Assembly (NCBI GenBank): GCA_018398575.1
Contig: JAGTXZ010000019.1
Location: 682,001 to 746,000, forward strand
Direction of reading: 5' to 3'
DNA: 64,000 bases
Origin: Ampelomyces quisqualis
Taxonomy: Eukaryota > Ascomycota > Dothideomycetes > Pleosporales > Phaeosphaeriaceae
Below, piece by piece: positions 34,129 to 46,177 of the stretch; position 1 is the stretch's first letter; every line of letters begins with the position of its first letter. Below the pieces are notes generated by a model that was not told the origin of the DNA, ran no database searches, and was given only the letters and a program-made list of their open reading frames with translations. A program made the translations under genes and the position numbers.

Positions 34129-35894
34129 CTACCTCCCAAGTACATGCACCAACTCCACACTAGGCTTAACATACGGCTCCACCTCCCTCCTAACCATCGT
34201 TCTCTGCTCAAACGCATACGCCAACCCAATCAACCCTTCCTCACTCCACTTCCTGCCCGCAAAGCTGATCCCAAACGGCACTCCCGGCGCCGTGACGTTT
34301 AAATTGCCTCTCGAATTCGTAACAACAGTCGTGTTAGCCGGATACGCGCCGAGCGGGACCGTAATGACCGGCGCGCCGATAATCGCCGATATGCCTGATG
34401 CGCTGCGCGTCGGCATGACCACGGCGTCAAGCGAGTAGGTGTCGAGCGCGCCGAGGATGCCGCCTTCTCCGCCGAGGTATAGGTCTTGTTGGTACGCGGC
34501 CCAGAATTGGGGGGATGTGTTTGAGAAATTGAGGGCGAGTGAGGTGTCGAAGACGGCGGTGTCGCGGGAGGGATAGTCTTCCAGGGGAAACGTTTGAGTA
34601 AATTTTGTTACGTCAACGAGGTTGTGCACGTTCTGCGGGTTGTATGATAGTTGGGAGAGGTAGGCGGCGAGGTTGGGGCCGAAGTCGCCGCCGAGGACGA
34701 TATCTTCGGCGGTGGAGTTGAGGTAGGAGGCGTAGGCGGTGTAGTTTGCGTTTTCGACGATGATGGCGCCTGCATTCCGGAGGATTGTGAGGGCGGACTC
34801 GAACGCATCGAAGATGGGGGCAGTGGTTCTGCTGCGGGTACCAATGGCGTTGCGAGGCACGCCGATACGTTTGCCGAGTAGCGCATCAAATTGACAAGCA
34901 GCGACGTAGTTGGGCACCGTATAGTGTGTACTGTTGTGTGCCCAAGGGATAGCAGAAGTATAGTTGTCATATTGGTCCGGACCAGCAATAGCCTGGAGGA
35001 TGTATGCTGCGTCCTTGACAGTACGTGCCATGGGACCAACAGTATCCTGGTGCTCAGAGATTGGAATGACAAGGGAACGGCTCGTCAAGCCAACAGTGGG
35101 CTTGATACCGACAACGTTGTTCAGCTGACTCGGAGACAAAATACTTCCATCCGTCTCCGTACCCAGGGAAGCAAATGCTAGACCAAGACTTGAGGCTACG
35201 CCACTACCACTACTACTTCCGCTAGGGTCTTGACCAGGGTAGTAAGCGCCATAAGTCTGGCCGCCATATGCTGACCATCCATTCGAAGAGTTGGAGGAGC
35301 GAAAATTTGCCCATTGTGAGAGGTTGGCTTTGCCGAGAATAATGGCGCCAGCTTTGCGGAGTTTAGCAGCCATGGTCGAGTCACGAGGTACTTTCGCGCC
35401 AAGTAGAGCCCACGATCCAGCAGTGTTGTTCATCTGATCAGCCGTCGCGATATTGTTTTTGATAAGAATTGGGAGGCCATGAAGAGGTCTGTCAAGGTCA
35501 TCAACGGTAAATGCAGGTCAGAACGACTTCGAAAACGCACCCGCGAAGCTTGCCATTATTTCTCTCCTCATCAAGCTCTTTCGCAATCTGCAATGCATCT
35601 GGGTTGATTTCTGTGACCATATGGAGCGTCGAATTGACTTCAAGTATGCGCGCAACATAGGCCTGAGGTCAAGTCAGTCTACCAGTCTACCACACCTCCA
35701 GTCTGTTTTGCAGTTCGTGAACTCACGTGGACTAGATCCACACTTGTGAACTGACCCGCCTCGAGGCCTGTCGTCAATTCCTCACCAGTCGCATCCAGCA
35801 GCAACGGCAACTTGAGCGATTGTCCATACTGCGCATACACACTCGTCAGCGGCGCAAAGGCCAAAGTCTTGACGATGGACCACGCAGAAATCAT
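34129..35894 (-). CDS. Secreted amidase (amidase signature family)
   Basis: Exons 35727-35894, 35541-35662 and 34129-35488, with 64 and 52 bp introns in matching phase, giving 549 residues. The ATG at 35894 begins a secretory signal (MISAWSIVKTLAFAPLTSVYAQ). The amidase signature catalytic triad is visible: Lys107 in LHGLPILIKNN, the cis-Ser in DPSGSSSGSG at about 185-193, and the nucleophile Ser in GTETDGSI at about 206-213. These enzymes hydrolyse carbon-nitrogen bonds of amides through a Ser-Ser-Lys mechanism. Many Asn-x-Ser/Thr sites fit an extracellular glycoprotein. The substrate is not predictable from sequence. The gene stands alone, so it may serve nitrogen scavenging or detoxification of plant or environmental amides. 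Confidence 0.9.
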
Positions 35895-36847
35895 AACGAC
35901 GATCGCTACCACCACTACTGAACGAGGAAGTGAGCTGGGACTGAAGTCAGACTGCTCAGATGCCAGGCGAGCATCGGCATGGCTCTTATACAGTATCGCT
36001 CTCCTGAGCGGATCGTTAGCGCAGCAAGGTGTGCACGAGTGCCGTCAAGGTACATCGGCCAATCAGATTTTCTACTTCGCACACCTGGTCGCGCTAACCA
36101 TCCGTTCAGAGGGGGGGGGGGTGGTACTGTAGAAATGTGTATCGTGGTTCCTCAAAGTTCCTATCTGCGATTGTCGTGTCCCGTTACCAGGGCCTTACTC
36201 TTCCATACACGCGTCCACGGGACATCGACAGTCGGAATACGTCGATCACTGCGATATACGTATATTCAAGGCTTGGTACCGTTGTGTGTTTGACGTTGAA
36301 CGGCTCGTACAAGCGGCATCTGGACTTGCCATATGACTGTGCCATGTTGCACGGTACCTGCCCCATTTGCAAGTGTGCGACCTTGCATACCGAACGCTCA
36401 TGATCTCGTCATCACCTCCCAGAACGAAGGAAAGAGTTACGTTTTGTGACACATGTTGAAGGCAAACATCATGGTCAAATCTGGAGCGTTGCGTGGGCGA
36501 CAGACGAGAGCTGGATCACTAGCGCGAGATAGGAAGGTAGTCAAAGGCTTGGTGGTCGAGATGCTCCGTGCGGACGCACAAGAGACGGTTGTGGCTGCGG
36601 ATACATATCGATATCCTTGGTTCGATTTTTCGATGATGGCAAGATGCGACTTTCGGGGCAAGGCATGTAATGTGTTGGCGACCTGCCGTAAGCGGTAGCC
36701 AGAATCAAGTTGCGCTGTGCATATTCTCTACCAGCAACTGGGAATTCGGAAAGGTGTCATTTCATTTGCTGACATGTCCAGACGCTCCAGACCGTTCTCG
36801 TTGAAGCTGTAGTTATTCTGACATGCAGAAATCCCCGAAATTGCAGC
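35895..36847. other. Intergenic
   Basis: Upstream of the amidase gene and downstream of the MTA phosphorylase gene. It contains a run of eleven G at 36111-36121. No coding signal is seen. Confidence 0.5.
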
Positions 36848-37841
36848 TCAATCAAAGTAGCCAGGGAACAGCCACTGCAGCTTCTTCTTTGCCTCCGACG
36901 TCCTACCTTCCTCCTTGGTCATCGCTCCCGCGAATCTCATCTGACCTTCAAGATGCTTTGCAAGCACAAGCTCACCATGTTCTTCCTTGGTTAGCTCGTT
37001 CAACACGGCGCCGACAAACCGCCTGGCATTTTCAGAGTTGGCCTTCATGTGCGCCATGACCATGTCGACATTTACGTCCTCTGATCCATCTCCCCGCCAG
37101 CAGTCGTAGTCTGTTGCCATACAGATCATCTGGTAAGAGATTTCTGCCTCCCGCGCCAGCTTCGCCTCGGGGAGAGCGCTCATGTTGATGACGGTGCCGC
37201 CCCAAGACCGGTACAAGTTTGACTCGGCACGTGTGCTGAATTGTGGACCTTCCATGGTAATGACGGTGCCCTTGTCGTGCAGGGTAACACCCTCGCCCTC
37301 TAGGCTGTGGCCGCACTTCCTTACGATCGTGGCCAAGTCTTTGTCGAAAGGATCGCCGAAGCCAACATGCCCGACCATGCCTCCCTCGAAGAAAGTGAAG
37401 GGCCTGATGCCCTTTGTGCGGTCAATGACCTGGTCCGGAACCACGAAATCGCGTGGTCGGACCTCCTCTTGCAACGAGCCGACGGCGGAAAAGGCGATGA
37501 TGGTGCGCACGCCCATGTGCCGCAGCGCAGCAATGTTTGCCTGGTTCTTGACCTCGTGGGGCGCGTACTCATGGTAGAGTCCGTGGCGGGAGAGGAAGGC
37601 GACTGCTACAGGCTTGCCGGTGGTCGGCGACGGGTGCTGGAGGATGCTGATGGGCGATGAAGGCTTGCCCCATGGCGTCTCTACGTCGAGTGTTGCTGCG
37701 AGCGTGAAGCCTGGCAGGGACGAGATACCCGTGCCGCCGATGACAGCGATGTGCACTGGTTCTTTGCGACGGGTGAGGGGGGGCGCCAAGGACGCGGCAG
37801 GAGAAGCACTCACCACTGTAGGTGCTTGGAACGCCAGCCAT
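36848..37841 (-). CDS. MEU1: S-methyl-5'-thioadenosine phosphorylase
   Basis: Exons 37814-37841 and 36848-37761 with a 52 bp GTGAGT...AAAG intron. The first exon codes only MAGVPSTYS plus one base, and the join gives EPVHIAVIGGTGISSLPGF, the standard family start, for 313 residues. Other hallmarks are SRHGLYHEYAPHEVKNQANI, FSAVGSLQEEVRPRDFVVP, MEGPQFSTRAESNLYRSWGG and NMSALPEAKLAREAEI, together with MATDYDCW. The enzyme splits 5'-methylthioadenosine with phosphate into adenine and methylthioribose-1-phosphate, the first step of methionine salvage after polyamine synthesis. It is usually cytosolic and trimeric. An unspliced reading starting at 37816 would give a wrong N-terminus. Confidence 0.95.
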
Positions 37842-38195
37842 TTTGCGGTAGGGGATGGAAATGGAGCGCGAGAAGATCAGACGTCTGGGTTGAGGGGCAT
37901 AGGCAGCGGCGGGGTGTTGGAGGCGTCTTAACATGCCCACATGGAGCAGGCGCGATAGACAACATTTCTCTGGTGGGGTAGCTCTTGCCGGCTCCTGGAC
38001 CCTGATGGCCTCCAAGTCCTCCCTCCTCCAATCACAGCAAAGCACCCCCACCAGGCCGCAGGCCCTCTCCACATGAACATACCAGAACAGCCTAACGCCT
38101 TGGCACGGATGAACGCCACATCGTCACATGATACATCTCCATATATCCACTCCCTATCCATCAACACGTGCAGTCTGACCCCATCTCCCCCGCCC
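37842..38195. other. Short intergenic region
   Basis: Lies between the MTA phosphorylase start and the stop of the next minus-strand gene. The sequence can be translated in the alternative frame of that gene's 3' end, but this is weak. No other feature is seen. Confidence 0.45.
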
Positions 38196-39111
38196 TCAAA
38201 CACGCGCAACATCTCGCCCATCGCCCCCAGTCACCCCAACATCCACATCCACATCCACATCCCCATCAATCACCAGCCTCACCACACACCCCCTCCCCCT
38301 AGCCTCCCTCAGAACCGGACCCACCACCGTCCACGCCGTCAAAACCTGCTCTTCCCTCTGCACCTCATCCTTCGCCTGCGTCCAGAACCTAACCACGACC
38401 CGCGTGCCACGTCTCACGTCGCGCACGCCCTTCAGCGCAGCAGCCAGACGTTCGGCTTTCGTCGCGCAGCCAAACATGTACCCTATGCATGAGCTGCGGT
38501 CGTACGTCATGGCGTTGAGGTCGACTTGTATTGCTGAGACGAGCTCTTTCGGGACGTACCCTATGTTCATGAGGTCGGTGGACAAGAAGCGCGCCATCAC
38601 GTCGTCGTCGTCGTCGTCGAAGGTGAATGTTGAGGTGTGGTAGTAATTTTCTACGAGTTCGGTGTACAAGGCTGTGCCCACGTATGCTGGGTTCCAGAAG
38701 TGCGCGGGGTAGTGTGTTGCTCTCCAGCGCGTGGGGTCGTGGGTGTGCAGCTTGGTCGTTGGGTCTATTGTCGAGCGGAAGTAGTTGCGATTGATGCGCT
38801 CGTTGGGCTTCGTGGTGAGGTATTGGGCGATCATGTCCCGAATTTCTCTTGGCAGTAGGGTCATGATGCGATGGCAGAGCTGGGTGCATTCGGCTTTGGC
38901 CAGGGCTTCGAATGCGTTTTGCTCTCGAGAGCTTGACGCCTTTATGTCTTCTTGTAGACATTCCAACTCTTTTTGAAGCACTGCAGCGCGAGCTTGTTGT
39001 GCGCGAAGATGTGCATGTGTTCTGACGGATAGTCGTCAGTAAGTCGGCATTCTTCCCTATTCACATGACAAACCTCATGGCCTGATCCCACAGTGAAAGG
39101 TGAGCCAACAT
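38196..39111 (-). CDS. Hypothetical protein, F-box-like N-terminal helix
   Basis: Exons 39074-39111 and 38196-39021 with a 52 bp GTTTGT...GTCAG intron, giving 287 residues. The first exon supplies MLAHLSLWDQAM, and a helical coiled-coil region follows (ARAAVLQKELECLQEDIKAS). The sequence TLLPREIRDMIAQYL resembles the leading helix of fungal F-box or 2EXR-type proteins. The rest (FWNPAYVGTALYTELVENYY and more) resembles the many uncharacterised fungal proteins of that kind. A run of six Asp sits mid-protein. The Asp-Val repeats near the end come from a short ACATCC repeat. A role in ubiquitin ligase adaptors is possible but weakly supported. Confidence 0.7.
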
Positions 39112-39189
39112 CTTGCTTCCCGTCGACATTTCAGCAACGCTCTATAACTTGTGCAATTCGGGCGCAAAGAAACTGCTTGAGAGTTCGTT

Positions 39190-39402
39190 TCACAGGAGCA
39201 GCAGATTATGAGCCCAAGGTTGATCAAGAGTTGTTCCATACTTATTCAGGTACTCACACCATGCATACCCGGTTCCGACTCGGGAGATGCATTAACCGAA
39301 CTTACCCCAATAGACATCCCTCTGAACATCGACTTTCCCTCATCACCAGTCTCACCATTCGGGAGCATGATCGATAATGACGCCAGCCAAAAATACCACT
39401 GA
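39190..39402 (+). pseudogene. Possible 3' exon relic on plus strand
   Basis: Two pieces join in phase across a 64 bp GT-AG intron (39250-39313). They give a peptide reading DYEPKVDQELFHTYSD, then IPLNIDFPSSPVSPFGS and a stop at 39402. The C-terminal peptide looks like real protein, similar in style to activation tails of fungal regulators. No ATG or upstream exon can be found, because the divergent minus-strand gene starts at 39111. I treat it as an orphan exon or remnant. Confidence 0.3.
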
Positions 39403-39950
39403 TGTATGTTCGATTCGAGTTTTCAATGTACGCGTCGGCACTTGCCCCGCCTTTCATCACCATCATCATCGCTCGCCAACAGCGAGTGACAGAGGCCAGC
39501 AGCGCATTCCAAGATGTGAGTGACACTGTGACGAATAGGAAATCGGCTGAACGCATGGTTGTAAATGCGGAAGCAAATTGCGCTGCGCGGCCATGTAATA
39601 CAGTACATGTTCATGCCAGATGTCGTTGATGATAGGGAAATACCCAAGCAGGCTAAACCCATCAAACACTATTTCATATTTGACGACCGGAAACCCGCCA
39701 ATCTCAAGCTTGTGTTATTCTCGCTTGTTTGACAACGGTTGGCAGCGGGCTGGGTTCTCAGAGGTATGATTAGACGGCAGTTCTCTTGGGCAAGATGGAC
39801 ATGGTAACTAAAATAGGAAAGTTCATCATGAGAAGCTACGCCTCTATGTCATTACCCTGACGTACACTATACAGCATAGTGCTGCTATGATTCGTGAACA
39901 TGGTACACGTGGGACAATAGTAGCTCGTTGGACATTTGCGATGAATGAAA
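39403..39950. other. Intergenic
   Basis: 3' flank of the tannase gene. Short ORFs on both strands lack support. Confidence 0.5.
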
Positions 39951-41822
39951 TCATTCGACCCGCAAGCCCATACCTAGACCCTCAATTCGATCTTTGAGAC
40001 CACCTAAAATTTGTTCCGCACGGTTCGTGCCTGCTGCAACCCTAGAGTACTTTACCCCAACCTGACTCAAACGATCTTCAGAATCAGGGGGTGGCTGCAT
40101 CATTCCGTAGTCAAGCTCGTTCTCGATCATCTGCTCACCTGCCGTTGGCCGCTCAGTGCCACCATGACAAGTCCAAGACGAAAATATTGATGGATTTCCT
40201 ACTCCATTGTACAGTGCTATTGCAGGCCATATACACAGATTTCTCGTGACTAGCTCTCCAACTGTGTTTAGGCCTTCTGCGTCAAGCGTCTCCGGTGGTT
40301 CGTTGTCTTCGACCCAGTGGATGAGCGCGCTCATAGGATCCATGGGAACAGGCCCAACCCCTCCCCCGCAATGCTCAACGCCCGGTGCGAGGAACAAACG
40401 AAAGTATTCGTCGACTTGATGCGGTCCTCCCATGACGGCTTCCACCTTTCGTCGGTAGTTAACGGTGTTCTGGTATGGGATCATTTGATCGTCAATGCCA
40501 TGCCATGTCAACAACTTCGTGCCCGAGTCACGCAGTTTCGAGAGATCCGGATCGTCATTGTTCAGGATGCCGCCATACTCGGCCAGCGCCAGCGCCCAAA
40601 GACTGTTGAGGCGCACTTCATCAAGCTCCGAGATTTCGTAGGGTGTCCCTTTCAGGACAGCGTATTGCAACCAACTCGCAGAGATGCCCAACGGGTTGGG
40701 GAAGCACGTTCCGTTCTCGTGTGTCGTGACATTGGCAAGGGTGGTCATGGGCACGCCATAGTCCAAGCCTGGAAATTTGCCATCAGGACCATCGCGAATT
40801 TGTTGCACGATCTCAGCCATGGCCTGATCAATAGTGACCTCTTGTCCATCACACTCGAATCTCTCTCCGATAATCTGCTTCGGAGACCATACGGGGCAAC
40901 CCGATGGGTTGTCAAGAATGCCGGTTCCAGTGCCAATTGTCTTCTCGCATTCTTCGATAGCGCGGTATCGAAAGTATTCCAATTCACAATTCGATAGATA
41001 TGTGTTCGCCATATTCATGGCAACCTGAGGCCACAACGCACCCATGACAATGTTGACGAAACTTATCGAAGGCGCTATAGCCAAGATACCGTCTAGGAGT
41101 CCGGGGTCTTTTTGTGCGATGGCGTACCCCTGTCGGCCACCAGTCGAGCAGCCGTTCCAGTATGAATGATGCGGTCCGCTCCCATAGTACTGCTCGGTGA
41201 TGCTCTTGCCAATCAGGACCTGATCCACAGCGCTTCGTGATGCAAGGTTATGCAATAGATCCCACCTGATTTTCGGTGCCGAGTGACTGTCGACCCTCGA
41301 ATCCTCAATATCAGAGGCCGATAAGACCCAGGACGCATCTTTGAGCTTGGTCAATGCGGCATCATGTCCACCATCTGTCGAAACAGCTGCCCATCCGTCT
41401 CTGACAGCGGCACCGAGATGCGCGCCAAACATACCGACCGCAAAGCCCGAGCCCCCTGTAGCCTGCAGGCGACCATTCCAATCGCTTGGGCTGAGTGGCA
41501 ACCACACTTCCACCAAGACTTCATCCCCAGTAACGGTTTCATCGACAGTGACGTGGTCTTGGACATCGTGAGTAACATATACCCGCACTTGACAGAAATT
41601 GAGGTTGCTGAGTGCCGGTTGAAGAGGTCCTCCTTCGATGCTCGTGAAGTTGGAACGTGTTTGGGCTAGGACCGACACGATCGTGGCACCGCGACCAATC
41701 TTTGGCTTGCTGAAGACATGAGAGGCGCATCGCGGCTCCTGTAACGATGCTTGATCAAGACCGCTACTGGCAAACGTGGCTACCCCATAGAGAAGTGGTA
41801 ATAAGGACCTAGCAGTGAGCAT
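39951..41822 (-). CDS. Tannase / feruloyl esterase family enzyme, secreted
   Basis: Single exon of 623 residues from the ATG at 41822. The start is chosen because it opens a signal peptide (MLTARSLLPLLYGVATFASS), and no ATG lies further upstream in frame. The family hallmark is the nucleophile elbow GCSTGGRQG near residues 222-230. Around it are LQATGGSGFAVG, VSTDGGHDA and HHSYWNGCSTG. Later come LLTWHGIDDQMIPYQNTVNY with the acid residue, and APGVEHCGGG with the catalytic His. Paired cysteines (GCSTG with EHCGG) fit the CS-D-HC motif of the family. Members cleave ester bonds of tannins or feruloylated plant polysaccharides outside the cell. The specific substrate cannot be told. Confidence 0.92.
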   Translation of the reverse strand: MLTARSLLPLLYGVATFASSGLDQASLQEPRCASHVFSKPKIGRGATIVSVLAQTRSNFTSIEGGPLQPALSNLNFCQVRVYVTHDVQDHVTVDETVTGDEVLVEVWLPLSPSDWNGRLQATGGSGFAVGMFGAHLGAAVRDGWAAVSTDGGHDAALTKLKDASWVLSASDIEDSRVDSHSAPKIRWDLLHNLASRSAVDQVLIGKSITEQYYGSGPHHSYWNGCSTGGRQGYAIAQKDPGLLDGILAIAPSISFVNIVMGALWPQVAMNMANTYLSNCELEYFRYRAIEECEKTIGTGTGILDNPSGCPVWSPKQIIGERFECDGQEVTIDQAMAEIVQQIRDGPDGKFPGLDYGVPMTTLANVTTHENGTCFPNPLGISASWLQYAVLKGTPYEISELDEVRLNSLWALALAEYGGILNNDDPDLSKLRDSGTKLLTWHGIDDQMIPYQNTVNYRRKVEAVMGGPHQVDEYFRLFLAPGVEHCGGGVGPVPMDPMSALIHWVEDNEPPETLDAEGLNTVGELVTRNLCIWPAIALYNGVGNPSIFSSWTCHGGTERPTAGEQMIENELDYGMMQPPPDSEDRLSQVGVKYSRVAAGTNRAEQILGGLKDRIEGLGMGLRVE

Positions 41823-43354
41823 GAGGAACCTTGGAATGCTCTCTCGCCACACAATGGGTATTTAGACACAGGCGTCCAACGTCCGGATGATAAGCGTCGG
41901 GTGAACTCCGGGTTCATAGTTGAAACGATTGGCGCCATTTCCAACGTGGATCGTGGGCTTGGCGTCTTGACACTTGTCGCCCGCTAGACTCAAACATGCT
42001 ACGACCTTCTCCTTACCACTCCCAGACAGAAAATATGTGTTCGCGCTTGACCCGCACGCTCGTTCACATACCGTATTCTGGCGCAGAGGGCGCCCATGCC
42101 GTGTCCCGAACCACTTGAGATCTACCCGCGAGCAGATTTCTAGCCTCTCCCGGACACGATATGGCCTGCAATGGCCTCACCGACATGGTGCCTCAGAGCA
42201 GGAAATTGAATCTATCAAGGCGTAGCAAGGCGTTCAGAGCAATGTCTCAAACCACTCGTGTGGAGGTTGCATGTATACTGTACAGTGGCGGCCAGTCGGT
42301 GCCCGAACAGATGGTAGGCCCGAGGTCATCAACTTGACAGGGCTGGGTGTCCGCCATCTCAAAAACGAGTTAACCTCTGTGCAGCGATACTGACAGGCTT
42401 CCATTGCTACGCAGCTACGGTTGAGGCTTGCGGGAGGGCGCAAACCCCGATCATCGTCCCTTCGGGCCGTTCCTCCCTTTGCCCGCCGCTTCGTCAAATG
42501 CCGATTCGTCACACCCATCTGCAAAGCCAAAAGCAACGCGGCTTGGTGTATGAAGGCCCAGCACTTCGCGATATCCCGGGCTTCGCGCTCGTTGGATCCT
42601 TGTATGGAAAGGAACTTTGCCGGCTGGCCAAGGAGTGTGACCATCGACAGCTGCAGCTGCAGGGGTCGTCCTATTTCTGGCGTTGCAGTCTGTTGCAGAG
42701 CGAGATCTGCTAATCGCATATGCAAAGGTCCCTACGACAGTGTCATTTGCCCTGCTCAGCGGACAATTATGCGCATGGCGCAGAAAAATGGCTGTACCCT
42801 TGCACCCGAACCATGCCCATGCATGTTGGCCACATGGTACTCTGCCACGACTGATCAGCCCTAAATGAGAGCCGGCGCTTAATCGCCCCAAGATTAGGTG
42901 CATCACGCGGTCGCTTCTCTCCATACATGCACTTACAAATACACAACAGTGATCTATGTATTCTAGAAGGTAGGCGCATGGGCTCGATCGACAACGGATT
43001 GTATGTACCTCGTCGTCTTCCGAGCTGTCTATCGCTCTAGCCTTGGCTGGAGTATGTCACTGAGATACGCTGAGTGTGGCACGCCTCGCGTGTGTTTTTG
43101 GCAAAGCGCCTGGTTGACGTCCATGGCTCGTCCTCTGTGTCTACAACTCAACTTTCGAGTCTCCTGCATTATGGCCATGATCTCGCCATCGTCGCTTCAC
43201 CACATTAATAATGATAGCTTTAGTACCGGCATATCTCCCGCTATGCTTGCAGCATTATGATGTGTGTCCGCTCGCTTCGTTTCTTTCTTCTTTCTCGGGA
43301 ACCTCGACAGCCTTGGTTTTCTTCTGTTCCAACTGCTCATCTTTTCACCACGAC
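41823..43354. other. Intergenic, 1.5 kb
   Basis: Divergent region between tannase (minus) and the receptor gene (plus). ORFs of 70-160 codons overlap each other on both strands around 42230-42920 and none has recognisable motifs. It is probably promoter plus a non-coding stretch. Confidence 0.45.
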
Positions 43355-45437
43355 ATGCTCTTATCTGCATCGCCTCCAGTACAGTCGGCTACCCCAGTAG
43401 AGGAAAACAGATCAAACAGCATCAGGCTAGCAACATGGGTGTTGCTTGGAGTAACGGTGGCGGTATTCATCGCGCGTCAAGTCATGAAGGCAGCTGTCTT
43501 CCGACTAGTTGCCGTAGATGACTTCTTGATAGTCGCCGCAACCGTAAGAATGTACCAGAGCTGTCGGAGCGCAAAGCTGACCTGCCCAGATATTTGCCAT
43601 TGGCTTGTTCATAACCGTGTCCATACTCGCAACCGAAGGCCTTGGAAAATGGGGCCCAACCACCGACGAGCGACTAAAAGTCTTGATGAAGGGCTACTAC
43701 GCATCAGAATTTCTTTACATCTCATCAATATGTTTCTCCAAGCTATCCCTGCTCGTCCTCTTCGACGCCATTGTTGCTACGCAACGGACCCATCGACGAT
43801 TGGTACTCGGATTTGGTTTCTTTATTTTGGTCTGGAGCATGGCCTCGATCGTGGCTGTTGCTCTCCAGTGTCAGATCCCCCGCCCATGGGAAATTATGAC
43901 ATTGCGCTGTTTCAACACGGTATGTGTAGTGCAGAGACGGGAGCAACCTTGGTATGGACACTAACCTCCTTAGCGAGCTTTCTGGATTGTCTACTGCATA
44001 GTGGACATGTCGACCGAATTTTGCATCATCATGCTATCCTTCAACCTAGTCGCGTATCTGCGCGTCCGCTTTTCGCGCAAAGTCGCGGTGGTTACCTGCT
44101 TCGCGCCCCGAATTCTCGTTGCTGCTGCCTCGCTCATTCGGTTGGTCTGGCTTTACCCGGTCACTCCCCACAATGATCCCAAATTCCGTTTATGGCTGCC
44201 TGCAATATTGTCGGAAATACATGTGTGCTTGGGTATTTGTACTGCATGCATACCATTCATGGTTCCAGTCTTCAAAAGCTTAGAGGGCAGCTTAAGGTGG
44301 ACTTGTTCTTCAAAGTCTCCAGAGTTTCGATTGGACGATAGGAAGACACGTACGCCGTCATCTTTGTGGTTCCGCAGACAAAGAAAAGCAGAATTCTCGG
44401 GGTCGTGGGAGTCTACTGCTCTTTCGACTCTACAGTATGAACTTGTCCCTCAAGCTTTGCCGCAAATCCCGACTCCGAGACCCATGAGTCCATTGACGAC
44501 GCCACGATACATCTCACGGCCCAGCACTGCGAACTCCAAGACTCCGAGCCAGAGAGGGCTATACATCGATATACCCGACCAGAACAGCCCTGCAGTAGGC
44601 GCGATCACCATATCTGGACCCCAAACTGCAAGTTCCTGCGCCCTTTCACCATCTTGTACGTTGCCTGTGCCGCTTCTTTCGATTCACTCTTTCATTTCCA
44701 CACGCAATGAGCCAAAGACACCATCCAAAGTGCATAGTCAAGATCGCCAACGGGTGAATTCTTGCTCAAGTCGCAATCTGTCTCCTGTCATTCCGAGACG
44801 AATCAGACGATCGCAGCGTTTCTCTTTGTTCCCGGAACAGCAGACGCCGTATCATCGATGGTCACCGGCATTAAGACACAGTGGGTTCACGCCTGTCTCT
44901 ATTCCTCCTATCAGAAATCTACGGCCCTCTCCTTCAAGCGGCGTGGTGAGACAGCCTACTCCATATGGATCTCGTGTGTCATTGGACCAGAGCATTACGC
45001 TTGCGGTGCCCCCAAAGCTCAGCATTGCCCCGCACGCCACGTCTCCACCATCGACTACCAAATCGCCTTTCTCAAACGGACGGCATCTCTCGGTACAAGA
45101 GCTGAACTCGCCTATGGGCGCCGCCATCAACAACTATTTCCGCAGTGCAGATACTAAGAACACTCCACCAGCTCTTGTGCCTTGCGCAGCATCTTCAAAT
45201 GACTATCGTCAGCAAAATCACAAAGTGCTGTGGCCGTCGAACGCTTTGCGGTCACAGAAAGCGTCACCACCAAGTCAATCACCAGATGCTTTGACCCGCG
45301 ATGTCTTGCGCAATGAGCTTACATCACCTCGCGACTCGGTCATCATAGGCAAAAGTTTACGATCTCCTGGTATGCCGCCGATCCAAGACGTAAGAAGAAG
45401 CCCACGTGTTGTCGAATGTGGTTTACGAAAGATGTGA
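43355..45437 (+). CDS. Pth11/rhodopsin-like integral membrane protein
   Basis: Exons 43355-43543, 43590-43919 and 43974-45437 with 46 and 54 bp introns in phase 0, giving 660 residues. Residues 1-290 hold seven predicted membrane spans with the features of the fungal rhodopsin/Pth11-like domain: RLVAVDDFLIVAATIFAI, GYYASEFLYISSICFSKLSL, AFWIVYCIVDMSTEFCIIML and ASLIRLVWLYPV. The remaining 370 residues are a Ser/Pro/Arg-rich cytosolic tail with many SP and TP sites. The extracellular CFEM domain seen in Pth11 itself is absent. Such proteins are thought to act as receptors for surface or chemical cues in filamentous ascomycetes. The ligand is unknown. Confidence 0.88.
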
Positions 45438-46177
45438 CTACTTGGCGCATATCTTAAGTTTAAGGTACATGTCTCACATTGTTTTTATTTATGTTTGGGT
45501 AGAGGTAGCATGGGTATGGCGCTTAACCTGTTGGTCATGATTATCTCGGCGTTCACTCTTAGAGGGAAAGCATCGCATGGTTGGTTTTGATCCCCTCGGC
45601 GACGTTGCGCGGGAATGTGCGCTCAGCTTGTCTGTTTGCTTTTTATGCCCATGACATATAGATGGTTGCTATCATGACTGAAGACCTCTTACGATATTCT
45701 AGGAATGATTATTCCTATACAGGTCTACTGTTACATGTTACACAAGAAGCTAGCTTTCGCCAAGTTACCGCTGGACATTTCCGAGGTTTGATTCATTCCG
45801 AAAGCAAGTGGGCTAGGCAGAACTTGATCGACTATACATTGTGACACATATCATCGTATGATGAACGCAACGACGATGAAAAGAATAGCTATTTTGTTTC
45901 ATTTCTTGCTCTTGATGAGAAACTCACAAGCAGTGAGCTGTATACTTAAAGCCACTTTGACGTCATATCACTCCAGGCTCTATATGGAATAGCGTGCGGG
46001 TCGATCTGGTGTCGTCCAGTCAGGCGTCCAATGGAGTATGACTCCAACCTTGTTAGTACAGTCATTGAAACTCCGACCGGATTTCACTAAGTTGGTTCTG
46101 AGAGTACCGATCGCAACTTCATAACTAGCTTCCCTAATCACATTATATTTGAAGCTTGTTGTTCCATACGATCGGAC
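45438..46177. other. Intergenic
   Basis: AT-rich, no supported ORF. Upstream of the next plus-strand gene. Confidence 0.5.

Noticed and set aside
18765..38000. MsrB and MTA phosphorylase (with DUG2 further upstream) as a sulfur-metabolism cluster
   Set aside because: The genes are separated by many unrelated genes and differ in orientation, so chance proximity is the simpler explanation.
42234..42924. ORFs of about 150 codons on both strands between tannase and the receptor gene
   Set aside because: They overlap in opposite directions and neither shows motifs, a signal peptide or phase-consistent introns.
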